From: an uncultured Bacteroidales bacterium | GTDB taxonomy: Bacteria; Bacteroidota; Bacteroidia; Bacteroidales; Bacteroidaceae | Reading direction: 5' to 3' | DNA length: 64,000 nucleotides | Assembly (NCBI GenBank): GCA_902779315.1 | Contig: CACZBC010000002.1 | Location: 62,001-126,000 of the forward strand | Shown: piece by piece, positions 1 to 8,368 of the stretch | How positions within the stretch are numbered: the first letter of the stretch is position 1 | Layout of the letters: every line of letters starts with the position of its first letter | Position numbers and translations under genes: made by a program | The notes under the pieces: model-generated | Databases searched by the model: none | Seen by the model: the letters and a program-made list of their open reading frames with translations, nothing else | Told to the model about the DNA's origin: nothing

Positions 1-2
1 AA

Positions 3-338
3 GCAGTTCTGCCCAACCCACAAGACCTCGGCGAGAACTACGATGGTGAGACAAGCATAGGCTGTCGCATCCGTGGCCTCAAAGGCGGTCAGGAGCACAC
101 ATATTATATATATAATAACTGCTCGCATCAGGCTGCCTACGAGGAGACAGGCATGCAAGGCGTCAGCTACACAACTGGTGTGCCAGCCATGATAGGTGCC
201 ATGATGTTCCTCAAAGGACTCTGGAGCAAGCCAGGCGTGCATAATGTCGAGGAGTTTGACCCAGATCCATTCATGGAACAGCTTAACAGTCAAGGCCTTC
301 CTTGGCATGAGATTCACGACGGCGACCTTGAACTTTAA
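3..338 (+). CDS. Carboxynorspermidine/saccharopine dehydrogenase family protein, C-terminal part
   Basis: Only the last 111 codons are in the window; the gene is cut by the left edge and the reading frame is open from base 3. The C-terminal residues, including TGVPAMIGA, GLW-KPGV-NVE, DPDPF and QGLPWHE, match the end of the saccharopine dehydrogenase-like enzymes that Bacteroidetes use as carboxynorspermidine dehydrogenase. That enzyme is an NADPH-dependent cytosolic step that joins aspartate semialdehyde to a diamine in sym-homospermidine/spermidine synthesis. The dinucleotide-binding N-terminus is not visible, so the substrate is inferred from family resemblance only. A classical lysine-pathway saccharopine dehydrogenase is the alternative. 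The next gene begins 21 bp downstream. Confidence 0.75.
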   Translation, partial: AVLPNPQDLGENYDGETSIGCRIRGLKGGQEHTYYIYNNCSHQAAYEETGMQGVSYTTGVPAMIGAMMFLKGLWSKPGVHNVEEFDPDPFMEQLNSQGLPWHEIHDGDLEL

Positions 339-359
339 GACATCTTAACTGCCATTCCT

Positions 360-2672
360 ATGAAACGCATCTTGCTTGTTTTTGCTGCATTGCTATGTGG
401 AACCCTCCTTTGGTCACAAGAAATCGAGGTTGAGTTCTTCACACCAAGTATCGTACATATTGTGAAATCGCCGAACGGGGAACGTCCCAAGAGCCTTGTC
501 GTGACGGCAAAACCGCAGGATGTTGCTGTCAATAAAAGCGGCAATACATGGAAAAGCAAGGAACTGACGGTTAAGCTAGACCCGACATCCAAATGTCTGA
601 CCTTCCTGACAAGCGGCGGAAAAGTGTTGCTTAAGGAAGCGGCCTGGACAGTTGAGACTGGTGTTGAAAAGAGAGTTCGCCAAGTCTTCAAGCTCGACAA
701 GGATGAGGCCATCTATGGATTGGGCACCATTCAGAACGGCAAGATGAACCGTCGTGGAGAGCACAAACGTATGGAGCAGTCCAACACCGAAGACTTCCAA
801 AGCGTCATCCAAAGCATAAAAGGGTGGGGTATCTATTGGGATAACTATTCGCCAACACAGTTCGACGATGATGAGAACGGTATGTCCTTGACATCTGAAG
901 CAGGCGAAGCCGTCGACTACTACTTTATGTATGGCGGCTCTGCCGATGGCGTGATTGCCCAGATACGTCATCTGACGGGCGATGTCCCCATGTTCCCGCT
1001 TTGGACTTACGGATATTGGCAGTCGAAAGAACGTTATAAGACGGCGAACGAGACGTTGGGCATTGTGCAGCAGTACCGCAAACTTGGTGTCCCTCTCGAT
1101 GGCATCATTCAGGATTGGCAGTATTGGGGTTCCAACTATCTCTGGAATGCTATGGACTTTTTGGCCGAGGAGTTTGCAAACGGACGTCAAATGATAGATG
1201 AAGTTCACAAGTTGGGCGCTCATTTCATGATAAGTATTTGGGCAAGTTTCGGTCCGATGACAAAGGCTTATCGCGAGTTGGACGAGAAGGGTTTGCTCTT
1301 CGACTTCGAGACTTGGCCGCAGAGCGGTCTTACATTTTGGCCGCCACGCAAGGACTATCCCTCTGGCGTGCGTGTTTATGACGCCTTCAGCCCTGAGGCA
1401 AGGACTATTTATTGGAAGCACCTTAAAACTCTTTTCGACTATGGGACGGATGCTTGGTGGATGGACTCTACAGACCCAGATTGCTTCGATGGTTCCCCTG
1501 CTACTTATGCTCATAAGGCGGGCCAAGAAGGCGGCACATGGCGTTCCCTGCGAAACGCCTTCCCTTTGGAGACTGTTCGCGGCGTCTATCAGGCACAACG
1601 CAGCACCCAATCCGAGAAGCGTGTCTTCATTATGACGCGAAGTAGCTTTGCCGGTCAGCAGCATTACGGCTCTAATATGTGGAGCGGCGACGTGAATTCC
1701 TCTTGGGACATGTTGCGCAAGCAAGTGCCGGCAGGACTGAGTTTCTCGCTGACAGGCAATCCCAACTTCAATACCGACATTGGCGGCTTCTTCTGTGGAG
1801 CTTATAATACACGAGGGCCAGCCTCAGCGCCACGAAACCCTCAGTTTCAGGAACTTTATGTAAGATGGATGCAGTACGGACTCTTCTGCCCAGTCTTCCG
1901 CAGTCATGGAGCTGATGCCCCACGCGAAATTTGGCAGTTCGGTAAGAAAGGAGAGCCTGTTTATGATGCGATAGAGGAAACTATTCGTCTGCGTTATCGA
2001 CTGCTACCTTATATATATAGTACAGCCTGGCAAGTGACTAGCAACAGCGAAAGCTACCTTCGTCCCTTGTTCAGCGACTTCGCTAAGGACCGCAATGTTT
2101 GGGACATGACAGACGAATTCATGTTCGGTCGAAGCATTTTGGCTGCTCCAATCCTTGAGTCTCAATATACTCAGGAAGAGGTAGTTCGCGGTAATGTGAA
2201 CAGTGTAGACTGGTCAGCTCCAAAGACAACGCAGAAATACTTGCCGAAGGGAACTGTTTGGTACGACTTTTGGACGGGCAAGCGGTATGCAGGCGGACAG
2301 AACGTGACGTTGGAGACGACGCTAAACCGCGTGCCAATGTTCGTCCGTGCCGGCAGTATTGTGCCTTTGGGTCCTGTCATGCAGCATGTTGGAGAGAAGC
2401 AATGGGACAATCTTGAACTGCGTGTCTATCCTGGGGCCGATACGTCCTTCACGCTTTATGAGGACGAGGGTGACAGCTACAACTATGAGAAGGGCATCTA
2501 TTCCAACATTCCTATCAGTTGGAACGAACGCTCTCGAACGCTGACAATCGGCGAGCGTAAGGGCACCTATCCCGGCATGACAGAGGGACGCAAGTTCACC
2601 ATCATTACTCCAGACGGTCGTCAGCAGACGGTCGATTACAATGGAAAGATGGTTAAATGCAATCTGAAGTAA
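360..2672 (+). CDS. Secreted glycoside hydrolase family 31 (alpha-xylosidase/alpha-glucosidase type)
   Basis: This 770-residue exported enzyme has a signal peptide (residues 1-19, cleaved before QEIEVE). An N-terminal beta-sandwich is followed by a GH31 (beta/alpha)8 barrel and C-terminal beta domains. The nucleophile region is WWMDSTDPD with Asp369, and the acid/base region is MWSGDVNSSW with Asp444; both fit the retaining GH31 mechanism. The NPNFNTDIGGFF segment and the DAPREIW region resemble alpha-xylosidases of the BoGH31/Xyl31 type, which remove xylose from xyloglucan oligosaccharides, but alpha-glucosidase or transferase activity cannot be excluded. It stands alone, without a SusC/D pair beside it, between a polyamine gene and recA. 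No clear ribosome-binding site precedes the ATG, as is usual in this phylum. Confidence 0.9.
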   Translation: MKRILLVFAALLCGTLLWSQEIEVEFFTPSIVHIVKSPNGERPKSLVVTAKPQDVAVNKSGNTWKSKELTVKLDPTSKCLTFLTSGGKVLLKEAAWTVETGVEKRVRQVFKLDKDEAIYGLGTIQNGKMNRRGEHKRMEQSNTEDFQSVIQSIKGWGIYWDNYSPTQFDDDENGMSLTSEAGEAVDYYFMYGGSADGVIAQIRHLTGDVPMFPLWTYGYWQSKERYKTANETLGIVQQYRKLGVPLDGIIQDWQYWGSNYLWNAMDFLAEEFANGRQMIDEVHKLGAHFMISIWASFGPMTKAYRELDEKGLLFDFETWPQSGLTFWPPRKDYPSGVRVYDAFSPEARTIYWKHLKTLFDYGTDAWWMDSTDPDCFDGSPATYAHKAGQEGGTWRSLRNAFPLETVRGVYQAQRSTQSEKRVFIMTRSSFAGQQHYGSNMWSGDVNSSWDMLRKQVPAGLSFSLTGNPNFNTDIGGFFCGAYNTRGPASAPRNPQFQELYVRWMQYGLFCPVFRSHGADAPREIWQFGKKGEPVYDAIEETIRLRYRLLPYIYSTAWQVTSNSESYLRPLFSDFAKDRNVWDMTDEFMFGRSILAAPILESQYTQEEVVRGNVNSVDWSAPKTTQKYLPKGTVWYDFWTGKRYAGGQNVTLETTLNRVPMFVRAGSIVPLGPVMQHVGEKQWDNLELRVYPGADTSFTLYEDEGDSYNYEKGIYSNIPISWNERSRTLTIGERKGTYPGMTEGRKFTIITPDGRQQTVDYNGKMVKCNLK

Positions 2673-2721
2673 CCAATAAAAGAAAGGGAAGAATTCTAAT
2701 AACTAATTTAAAATACAGATT

Positions 2722-3753
2722 ATGGCAAAAAAAGAAAACGAGAGTAAAGCTCCCGACCAGCAATCAGAGAAGTTGAAAGCGCTTAAGGCTGCAATGGAGA
2801 AGATAGAGAAAGACTTTGGCAAAGGCTCTATCATGAGACTTGGTGAAGAAAGAATTGACAACATCGAAGTCATTCCTTCTGGTTCCATCGCGCTGGATTA
2901 TGCACTTGGCGTAGGTGGTTACCCTAAAGGTCGTATTATAGAGATTTACGGTCCGGAGTCTTCAGGCAAAACAACTCTGGCCATCCATGCTATTGCTGAG
3001 GTTCAGAAGCAAGGCGGCATAGCTGCTTTTATTGATGCAGAACATGCATTCGACCGCTTCTATGCTGCTAACCTTGGTGTGAATGTAGAGGATCTTCTTA
3101 TCTCTCAACCTGACAATGGAGAGCAGGCTTTGGACATCGCAGACCAACTCATTCGTAGTGCAGCGGTAGACATCATTGTTATTGACTCAGTTGCTGCTCT
3201 GACTCCAAAAGCAGAGATTGAGGGCGATATGGGTGAAAACAAGGTCGGCCTGCAAGCACGTCTTATGAGTCAGGCTTTGAGAAAACTCACCGCAACTATC
3301 AATAAGACAAAGACTACGTGCATCTTCATTAACCAACTTCGTGAAAAGATTGGCGTCATGTTCGGCAATCCTGAGACAACTACAGGCGGTAATGCGTTGA
3401 AGTTCTATGCTTCGGTTCGTCTCGACATACGTAAGTCGTCTCCCATCAAGGATGGTGACAATGTTATAGGTAACGAAGTGAAAGTCAAGGTGGTGAAGAA
3501 CAAAGTGGCGCCTCCATTCCGTCGTGCAGAGTTCGAAATCATGTATGGCGAGGGTATTAGTCGTGTTGGAGAAGTCGTCGACTTGGGTGTGAGCTTTAAT
3601 CTACTTGAGAAGAGTGGTTCCTGGTACAGTTACAACGGCACCAAACTTGGGCAAGGTAAAGAGGCGACGAAGGGTGTTCTCCGAGACAATCCAGAACTTT
3701 GTGAAGAGATTACAGCAAAGATATACGAGGCCATGAACGGCAAGAAAGAGTAA
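2722..3753 (+). CDS. recA: Recombinase RecA
   Basis: At 343 residues the protein has the standard RecA length. It polymerises on single-stranded DNA, catalyses strand exchange, and promotes LexA-type autocleavage in the SOS response. The Walker A motif GPESSGKTT lies near residue 78. The MAW region, the QALRKLT segment and loop L2 ([18 protein letters not shown]) are all intact. The ATG follows an A/T-rich leader. The GH31 gene ends 49 bp upstream with no obvious terminator between, so read-through is possible. No LexA box was recognised. A strong hairpin terminator follows 25 bp after the stop codon, and then the first 22-bp repeat array. Confidence 0.99.
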   Translation: MAKKENESKAPDQQSEKLKALKAAMEKIEKDFGKGSIMRLGEERIDNIEVIPSGSIALDYALGVGGYPKGRIIEIYGPESSGKTTLAIHAIAEVQKQGGIAAFIDAEHAFDRFYAANLGVNVEDLLISQPDNGEQALDIADQLIRSAAVDIIVIDSVAALTPKAEIEGDMGENKVGLQARLMSQALRKLTATINKTKTTCIFINQLREKIGVMFGNPETTTGGNALKFYASVRLDIRKSSPIKDGDNVIGNEVKVKVVKNKVAPPFRRAEFEIMYGEGISRVGEVVDLGVSFNLLEKSGSWYSYNGTKLGQGKEATKGVLRDNPELCEEITAKIYEAMNGKKE

Positions 3754-3778
3754 TACTCTCCTTGAAGCGGACAAAGAT

Positions 3779-3818
3779 ATGGCGCACTTCAATTTCTGGA
3801 GTGCGCCATGTTTGTTTA
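3779..3818 (+). terminator. Rho-independent terminator of recA
   Basis: A perfect 10-bp inverted repeat has arms ATGGCGCACT (3779-3788) and AGTGCGCCAT (3800-3809) around an 11-nt loop. It is followed by a T-rich stretch (GTTTGTTT). It sits 25 bp after the recA stop, and because rny converges from the other side it could act in both directions. Confidence 0.85.
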
Positions 3819-3906
3819 AAACATCACGTGTGTCGTTCGCGATTTACTAGTGTGATGTTTGCAATTTACTAGTGTGACGATTGCGATTTACTAGTGTGTC
3901 GTTGGA
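3819..3906. repeat. 22-bp tandem repeat array, locus A (4 units)
   Basis: Four head-to-tail units of exactly 22 bp start at 3819, 3841, 3863 and 3885. The first carries a CACGTG core (AAACATCACGTGTGTCG). The next three carry an ACTAGT core (ATTTACTAGTGTGAYG). Each of the first three ends in a T(T/C)GC-like half (TTCGC, TTTGC, ATTGC); the fourth is degenerate at its end. The array lies between the recA terminator and the stop codon of the convergent rny gene, so it is at the 3' ends of two genes. Confidence 0.9.
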
Positions 3907-3914
3907 GAGGTACC

Positions 3915-5477
3915 TTATTTGGCGTAAGCAATGGAGCGTGTCTCGCGGATGACTGTAATCTTGACTTGACCTGGATATGTCATCTCGTTCTGAATCTTTG
4001 TGGCAATATCTGTGCTCAATTGCTCTGTTTGCTTGTCGTCAATCTTATCGGCACCAACGATGACACGCAGTTCGCGACCTGCTTGGATGGCGTAGGTCTT
4101 GACGACACCAGGATGACTCATTGCGATGTCTTCCAAATCTTTGAGGCGTTTGATGTAAGCCTCCACAATCTCGCGACGAGCACCTGGACGGGCTCCACTG
4201 ATGGCATCGCAAACCTGTACGATAGGAGCTAACAAGGTAGTCATCTCCATTTCATCGTGGTGAGCGCCAATGGCGTTGCATATTTCAGGCTTCTCCTTGT
4301 ATTTCTCAGCAAGCTTAGCACCATAGAGAGCGTGTGGCAATTCCGGCTCTTCGTCAGGCACTTTGCCTATGTCATGCAGCAAGCCTGCACGTTTTGCCTT
4401 CTTCGGATTGAGTCCCAACTCGCTTGCCATCACAGCGCAAAGGTTGGCAGTTTCTCGTGCGTGCTGCAGGAGGTTCTGTCCGTAACTGCTGCGATATTTC
4501 ATCTTACCAACGATGCGAATGAGTTCAGGATGCAGTCCATGAACACCCAAATCGATGGTTGTGCGTTTGCCTGTTTCGAGGATTTCCTCCTCAATCTGCT
4601 TCTTGACCTTAGCCACAACCTCCTCAATGCGAGCAGGATGTATGCGACCGTCGGATACAAGCTGGTGCAGGGCCAATCGACATATCTCGCGACGAACGGG
4701 ATCGAAGGCGCTTATGACAATTGCTTCGGGAGTGTCATCGACGACAATCTCAACACCAGTAGCGGCTTCGAGGGCACGGATGTTACGCCCTTCACGACCG
4801 ATGATGCGTCCTTTCACTTCGTCATTGTCAATATGGAATACTGTTACGGAGTTTTCCACAGCTGTTTCCGTAGCTACACGTTGTATGGTCTGGATGATGA
4901 TGCGCTTGGCTTCTTTGGTCGCTGTCATGCGTGCATCGTCCATAATCTCATTGATATAAGCGGCAGCATTGGTCTTTGCTTCGTCCTTCAAAGACTCGAC
5001 CAGACGCTCGCGAGCCTCCTCAATGCTCAGGCCGGAAATTTCCTCAAGTTTTGTTCTTTCCTGATTAATGAGGTCAGTAAAACGGGCATTGACTTCTTCT
5101 TCCTTCTTTTCGAGCAAAGCCTGTTGCGTTTCCATGCGTTGGCGTTGTGCATCGGCTTCCTGCTTGCGTCGTGTCAGTTCGTCCTGCTTCTGGTTAAGCT
5201 GCATTTCACGCTGCTTGATGCGATTCTCAGACTGTTGTATCTGCTGGTTGTGCTGGCGAACCTCTTTTTCCAGTTCGGTACGCTTGCTTAGGAATTTCTC
5301 CTTGACTTCAAGCAGTTTCTTTTGTTTGATAACTTCTGCCTCTTGCTCTGCATTTTCTCGAGCCTCTTTAGCAAGAGCTTTCCTCTTAGCAGGCACCGCA
5401 ATGAAATACCAGATTGCCACGAGTGCAAAGAATGCGATGATTGCAACTAAGAGGGCAACTATGATGTCTGTTGTCAT
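3915..5477 (-). CDS. rny: Ribonuclease Y
   Basis: This 520-residue membrane-anchored endoribonuclease initiates mRNA turnover. Residues 4-25 form one transmembrane helix. A long charged coiled coil runs to about residue 200 (the [17 protein letters not shown] region). A KH RNA-binding domain follows ([19 protein letters not shown]), then an HD domain with the metal-binding motif AGLLHDIGK and the downstream AHHDE. Length and order match the family. It is the last gene of a minus-strand operon with zapA and a coiled-coil protein, 50 bp downstream of zapA. Its stop codon lies 9 bp from repeat array A, and it converges on recA. Confidence 0.97.
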   Translation of the reverse strand: MTTDIIVALLVAIIAFFALVAIWYFIAVPAKRKALAKEARENAEQEAEVIKQKKLLEVKEKFLSKRTELEKEVRQHNQQIQQSENRIKQREMQLNQKQDELTRRKQEADAQRQRMETQQALLEKKEEEVNARFTDLINQERTKLEEISGLSIEEARERLVESLKDEAKTNAAAYINEIMDDARMTATKEAKRIIIQTIQRVATETAVENSVTVFHIDNDEVKGRIIGREGRNIRALEAATGVEIVVDDTPEAIVISAFDPVRREICRLALHQLVSDGRIHPARIEEVVAKVKKQIEEEILETGKRTTIDLGVHGLHPELIRIVGKMKYRSSYGQNLLQHARETANLCAVMASELGLNPKKAKRAGLLHDIGKVPDEEPELPHALYGAKLAEKYKEKPEICNAIGAHHDEMEMTTLLAPIVQVCDAISGARPGARREIVEAYIKRLKDLEDIAMSHPGVVKTYAIQAGRELRVIVGADKIDDKQTEQLSTDIATKIQNEMTYPGQVKITVIRETRSIAYAK

Positions 5478-5527
5478 GAATAATAAATGTTAGATATAAA
5501 TGTGTTTATACTCGGGGTCATTCACTC

Positions 5528-5818
5528 TTATTTCTTGACGAGTGCGGCCTCGACTTCTGAAAGCAGTGGGCGGAGGAGAGCAAGAACAGGTTCTGCATCG
5601 TTGGTTGATTCTTGACGTTTGCTCTGTACGGCTATGTCAAGAATCGTCATCAACAGATACATTTCTGAACTCTGTCCGGGATAGCTGCTTGTATAGAAGT
5701 TGAATCTCTCCTTGATAAGTTTTTCTGCCTGACGATATATGTATTCCTCGTCACGCTTGATGGTCATGGGTAGAGTCCATGAACCGAATCGGAGAGTTAT
5801 TGAAAGGGTGTCATCCAT
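5528..5818 (-). CDS. zapA: Cell division protein ZapA
   Basis: This 96-residue cytosolic protein has the ZapA fold: a short N-terminal beta strand region (SITLRFGSWTLPMTI), then an EEYIYRQAEKLIKERFN helix and a long C-terminal coiled-coil helix. ZapA tetramers cross-link FtsZ protofilaments at the division ring. In Bacteroidales the gene typically sits just upstream of rny, as here. Together with the 99-residue coiled-coil protein 10 bp upstream it forms an operon read from the promoter near 6155. Sequence similarity of ZapA proteins is low, so the call rests on size, pattern and context. Confidence 0.9.
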   Translation of the reverse strand: MDDTLSITLRFGSWTLPMTIKRDEEYIYRQAEKLIKERFNFYTSSYPGQSSEMYLLMTILDIAVQSKRQESTNDAEPVLALLRPLLSEVEAALVKK

Positions 5819-5828
5819 AATCTGTTTA

Positions 5829-6128
5829 CTACTGAGTTACTTTGAGCATAGAGATGCACCGGTCAATATCGCGCACCATTGTCCTGATACGGCCACGCAT
5901 GTCTTTGACATCGTTGTCTGCCATATCAATGTATTTTGCCATCTTCAGACGGCTGTATCGTTGTTTGAGTTCTTCGTTTTCCGCTTGTAATTTGTTTATT
6001 TCTTCTTCCTTTTTCTTGAGTAAGCTACGCAATTCATCCTGCTCACCACGCAGTTCTTCTTGCTGCATAATGAGTTGCCTGACGCGTGTCTCTAACTGGA
6101 TGATAAGGTTTTTTAGTTCTTGAGTCAT
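5829..6128 (-). CDS. Small coiled-coil protein upstream of zapA (ZapB-like?)
   Basis: This 99-residue protein is predicted to be almost entirely alpha-helical. It has a heptad-rich, strongly charged centre (QQEELRGEQDELRSLLKKKE) and a C-terminal part ending in DIDRCISMLKVTQ. The start chosen is the ATG encoding MTQELKN. A longer frame with 18 extra residues would begin upstream of the -7 box at 6152-6159 and so could not be translated from this transcript. The stop lies 10 bp before zapA. Size, coiled-coil nature and position suggest a partner of ZapA, analogous to ZapB, but this is inference; no conserved domain was recognised. Confidence 0.8.
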   Translation of the reverse strand: MTQELKNLIIQLETRVRQLIMQQEELRGEQDELRSLLKKKEEEINKLQAENEELKQRYSRLKMAKYIDMADNDVKDMRGRIRTMVRDIDRCISMLKVTQ

Positions 6129-6151
6129 AGCGTAAATACTCAATTTGTGGG

Positions 6152-6183
6152 CAAAGATAATACTTTTTTTTGCTTTATGCAAG
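6152..6183 (-). promoter_or_regulatory. Promoter of the coiled-coil-zapA-rny operon
   Basis: On the minus strand a -7 box TATCTTTG (6152-6159) is preceded by a CTTG -33 element (6180-6183) with a 20-bp spacer, close to the Bacteroidetes consensus TTTG-N19/21-TAnnTTTG. Transcription would start near 6146, giving a leader of about 18 nt to the ATG at 6128. Confidence 0.7.
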
Positions 6184-6184
6184 T

Positions 6185-6811
6185 TTATTGCTCACTATTT
6201 TTCTTTGGTTCCTTTTTTGCGAGCATCACGATGGTATGTACATACTCGGTTATCCATTGTTCTGAATAGCCAAGCATGCTTTGGTATTTTCTTATGGCAA
6301 TACAGGTGCGGCGAACGCCATCGTCTTTCCAATCGTTCTGGGTGAAAATCTGATGTACCTGCTTTGCTACCATTTCACGAAGTGCTCCTCGGAAGAAACT
6401 GGGCAGTCGCATCTTCCATTGCATCAGGTTGCCCATCAGCATCATCAGGTCTTGGCTAAAGCCTTGGAACTGAATGAGGTAGCTCTGGGCGTCCTGGATT
6501 TTGTGACAATGCTTTTTGATGCTGCTGTCGATTTCAGTAAAGAAAGAGTCGCTGACTTTGTAGATGCTTTGTATAAGCTTGCGGCAATGCTTCTTTTCGG
6601 CAATGCCGAGTTTGTTATTGACGGTAGCAACGTGGTAGGTCTGCTTGAAGATTCGCAGGTCAGGAAGAGCGCCAAGATTATTTATGCCAAGATGGGATGC
6701 CATCATCGCTTGGTAATAGACGCGGATAAGGAGCATGAAATCTTCCATACCACCAACCGTCATTTGTTGTTTATCTTTGCTTTTGCCGAAGATTCTGCTA
6801 AGTATAGACAT
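6185..6811 (-). CDS. Conserved-looking hypothetical protein (208 aa)
   Basis: I do not recognise this family. The protein has 208 residues, no signal peptide and no convincing transmembrane segment. It appears mostly helical, with a basic N-terminus (MSILSRIFGKSKDKQQ) and a central run rich in Met and Phe (FSQDLMMLMGNLMQWKMRLP). Histidines and cysteines are present (KKHCRK, KKHCHK) but do not form a metal-binding motif I know. It is encoded 20 bp downstream of the sugar-transferase homologue on the same strand, so they are probably cotranscribed. It may be a peripheral cytosolic partner, but no function should be assigned. Confidence 0.75.
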   Translation of the reverse strand: MSILSRIFGKSKDKQQMTVGGMEDFMLLIRVYYQAMMASHLGINNLGALPDLRIFKQTYHVATVNNKLGIAEKKHCRKLIQSIYKVSDSFFTEIDSSIKKHCHKIQDAQSYLIQFQGFSQDLMMLMGNLMQWKMRLPSFFRGALREMVAKQVHQIFTQNDWKDDGVRRTCIAIRKYQSMLGYSEQWITEYVHTIVMLAKKEPKKNSEQ

Positions 6812-6831
6812 GAGTTTTGTTGGTTTTTACG

Positions 6832-8169
6832 TTATATGTAATTGATGGATTTTGCTTTGGAATTGTTTATGAGAGTGCCAAGACGTTGGAACATAATGCG
6901 AAGGTCAAGCCAGAAACTCCAGTTTCGATAGTACCAAACGTCTGCCGATGTACTGCTTTTGGCTTGTGAGGGGAAACGGTAGTTTGTGATGCCGGCCTTG
7001 AGGTGATGGTCCAAGGCAAAGAGTCGTTTCAAATTTTGGCGGTATTCAGAGTAATGTTCTGGCCGCATCATCTGAGAACCGACAATTGTCATGTTGCCCC
7101 AAAGCACACAAAGGAATTGCGGCAGCAGTTCCATTCGAGAATGAGCCAAGAACTTTCCAAAGGGGAAATAGCCAGGATCATTAATGCCGTCTAGGAAAGA
7201 TGGTGCCGCTTCGTAGTGTCGAGTGCGGAAAGTCAGGCATTCGAAAGTCTTACCATTCATGCCACATACGTGTCTAATTGTGAAGACTGGCCCTCGACTC
7301 TGCCTTTTGATGCAGATATAGGCGATAGCTGCAAAGACAGGAAAGATGGTAAGCAGTATTAGAAGACTCAACACGATGTCGGTCAAACGCTTGACAGCCT
7401 TATTGAAAATGTTTTGGAGAGGTAGCTTGGCAGGCGAAAGAACATTAATGACACCACGGCATTCGCTCTGCATTTCCTTGTTCAAAGTGAAGACTGGTTG
7501 AGGCAGAAGATGAAGCACTAAGCCTTGCTCTTGACAAAGATGTGCAATCGCTTCTAGTTCAGCTGTTTGTATGGCAGAAGGCGTACAGTAGATGCTTTCT
7601 GTTTCTGGGTGAACTGTGAGATATTCTTCTAGCTGTTGGGCCGTTTGTTCCGTCATACGAGTCAACTTCAATCCGTAGGTGTTTTGTTGCAGAGCTTGTT
7701 GTTGCCATACAGTTTCTTCATTACATATAAGGACTCCACGTTCACTATGGTGCATGGAATAGTGAATGAACCAACTATTTAGGATGAGGCGTTCTGCCGT
7801 TAATGCCACGAAGAAGAGAAGACAGGAAAAGATTTGGAGAGAACTCCTTTCTGCAAAAACAGCAAAGGCGAGAATGCTGACGGCCAGAGCTGTCTTAATG
7901 GCTTGGGCAGCTACTTCGTCGCGACGTGCAGTTTGGCTGTAGGCATTATTGGGAATGAAACGTGTTACAACAAAAAGGAATGCGAAGCCCCAACCAAAAT
8001 GTGTAAACCAAGCGGACAATGGAACTGCTCCTGTCCTAGTGCCTTGCAGTAATGAGACGATGTAGACACAAGCAGCCCAGAGGAATGCTTCTGCCAAAAG
8101 CGTTAAACTGTCGCGAAGCCAATGTCGCTTTGATCGTCGTGTAGATATCTTTGATGTTCCCTCAGACAT
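6832..8169 (-). CDS. Polyprenyl-phosphate sugar transferase homologue with altered catalytic motif
   Basis: This 445-residue membrane protein resembles the WcaJ/WbaP-type sugar-1-phosphate transferases that start polysaccharide repeat-unit synthesis on undecaprenyl phosphate. The N-terminal half has several hydrophobic helices and a CoA-binding-like middle (HSERGVLICNEE). The C-terminal half has the KRLTDIVLSLLILLTIFPVF re-entrant helix, a GPVFTIRHVCGMNGK segment and an LLPQF-LWGNMTIVG segment. Two usually invariant features are changed. The Asp-Glu dyad before LPQ reads Glu347-Leu348, and the GPRP turn after the VG is GSQM. It may therefore be inactive or have another role. It is divergent from the Wzc-like kinase gene, which fits a role in capsule or exopolysaccharide production. 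Confidence 0.8.
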   Translation of the reverse strand: MSEGTSKISTRRSKRHWLRDSLTLLAEAFLWAACVYIVSLLQGTRTGAVPLSAWFTHFGWGFAFLFVVTRFIPNNAYSQTARRDEVAAQAIKTALAVSILAFAVFAERSSLQIFSCLLFFVALTAERLILNSWFIHYSMHHSERGVLICNEETVWQQQALQQNTYGLKLTRMTEQTAQQLEEYLTVHPETESIYCTPSAIQTAELEAIAHLCQEQGLVLHLLPQPVFTLNKEMQSECRGVINVLSPAKLPLQNIFNKAVKRLTDIVLSLLILLTIFPVFAAIAYICIKRQSRGPVFTIRHVCGMNGKTFECLTFRTRHYEAAPSFLDGINDPGYFPFGKFLAHSRMELLPQFLCVLWGNMTIVGSQMMRPEHYSEYRQNLKRLFALDHHLKAGITNYRFPSQAKSSTSADVWYYRNWSFWLDLRIMFQRLGTLINNSKAKSINYI

Positions 8170-8212
8170 TGTTTTGAAGAAAGACGCGTTTTATATGCGC
8201 ATACTTTGTATG

Positions 8213-8246
8213 CAAAGTTACAACTTTTTGTGCGATATATGGCAAT
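8213..8246 (-). promoter_or_regulatory. Probable promoter of the sugar-transferase operon
   Basis: A minus-strand TAACTTTG -7 box (8213-8220) has only a weak upstream element (ATTG at 8243-8246, spacer 22 bp). It lies 43 bp before the start codon at 8169, in the divergent region shared with the Wzc-like gene. Confidence 0.5.
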
Positions 8247-8291
8247 TGTAGCAGAGAAATCTTTTGTTAAGATAATTTTTCCGACGATTTC

Positions 8292-8322
8292 TTTAATATT
8301 AATATAATAATGTGTATCTTTG
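8292..8322 (+). promoter_or_regulatory. Promoter of the Wzc-like kinase gene
   Basis: A TATCTTTG -7 box (8315-8322) follows a TTTA -33 element (8292-8295) with a 19-bp spacer. The predicted start near 8328 leaves a leader of about 40 nt before the ATG at 8369. The 199-bp divergent region 8170-8368 holds no repeat array. Confidence 0.7.
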
Positions 8323-8368
8323 CACGCTGATTGTCAATTAAAGGATATAAATCAAATTTCAAGGATAT

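Noticed and set aside
576..1724. 382-codon open frame on the minus strand inside the GH31 gene
   Set aside because: It is antisense to a clear enzyme gene with intact catalytic motifs, has no recognisable domain and reflects codon bias.
4257..5291. 344-codon plus-strand frame opposite rny
   Set aside because: RNase Y on the minus strand is complete, and the antisense frame codes for a Leu/Phe/Cys-rich sequence without family resemblance.
5478..5527. 6S RNA gene next to zapA
   Set aside because: In some bacteria ssrS follows zapA, but only 50 bp separate zapA and rny here, too little for a 6S RNA.
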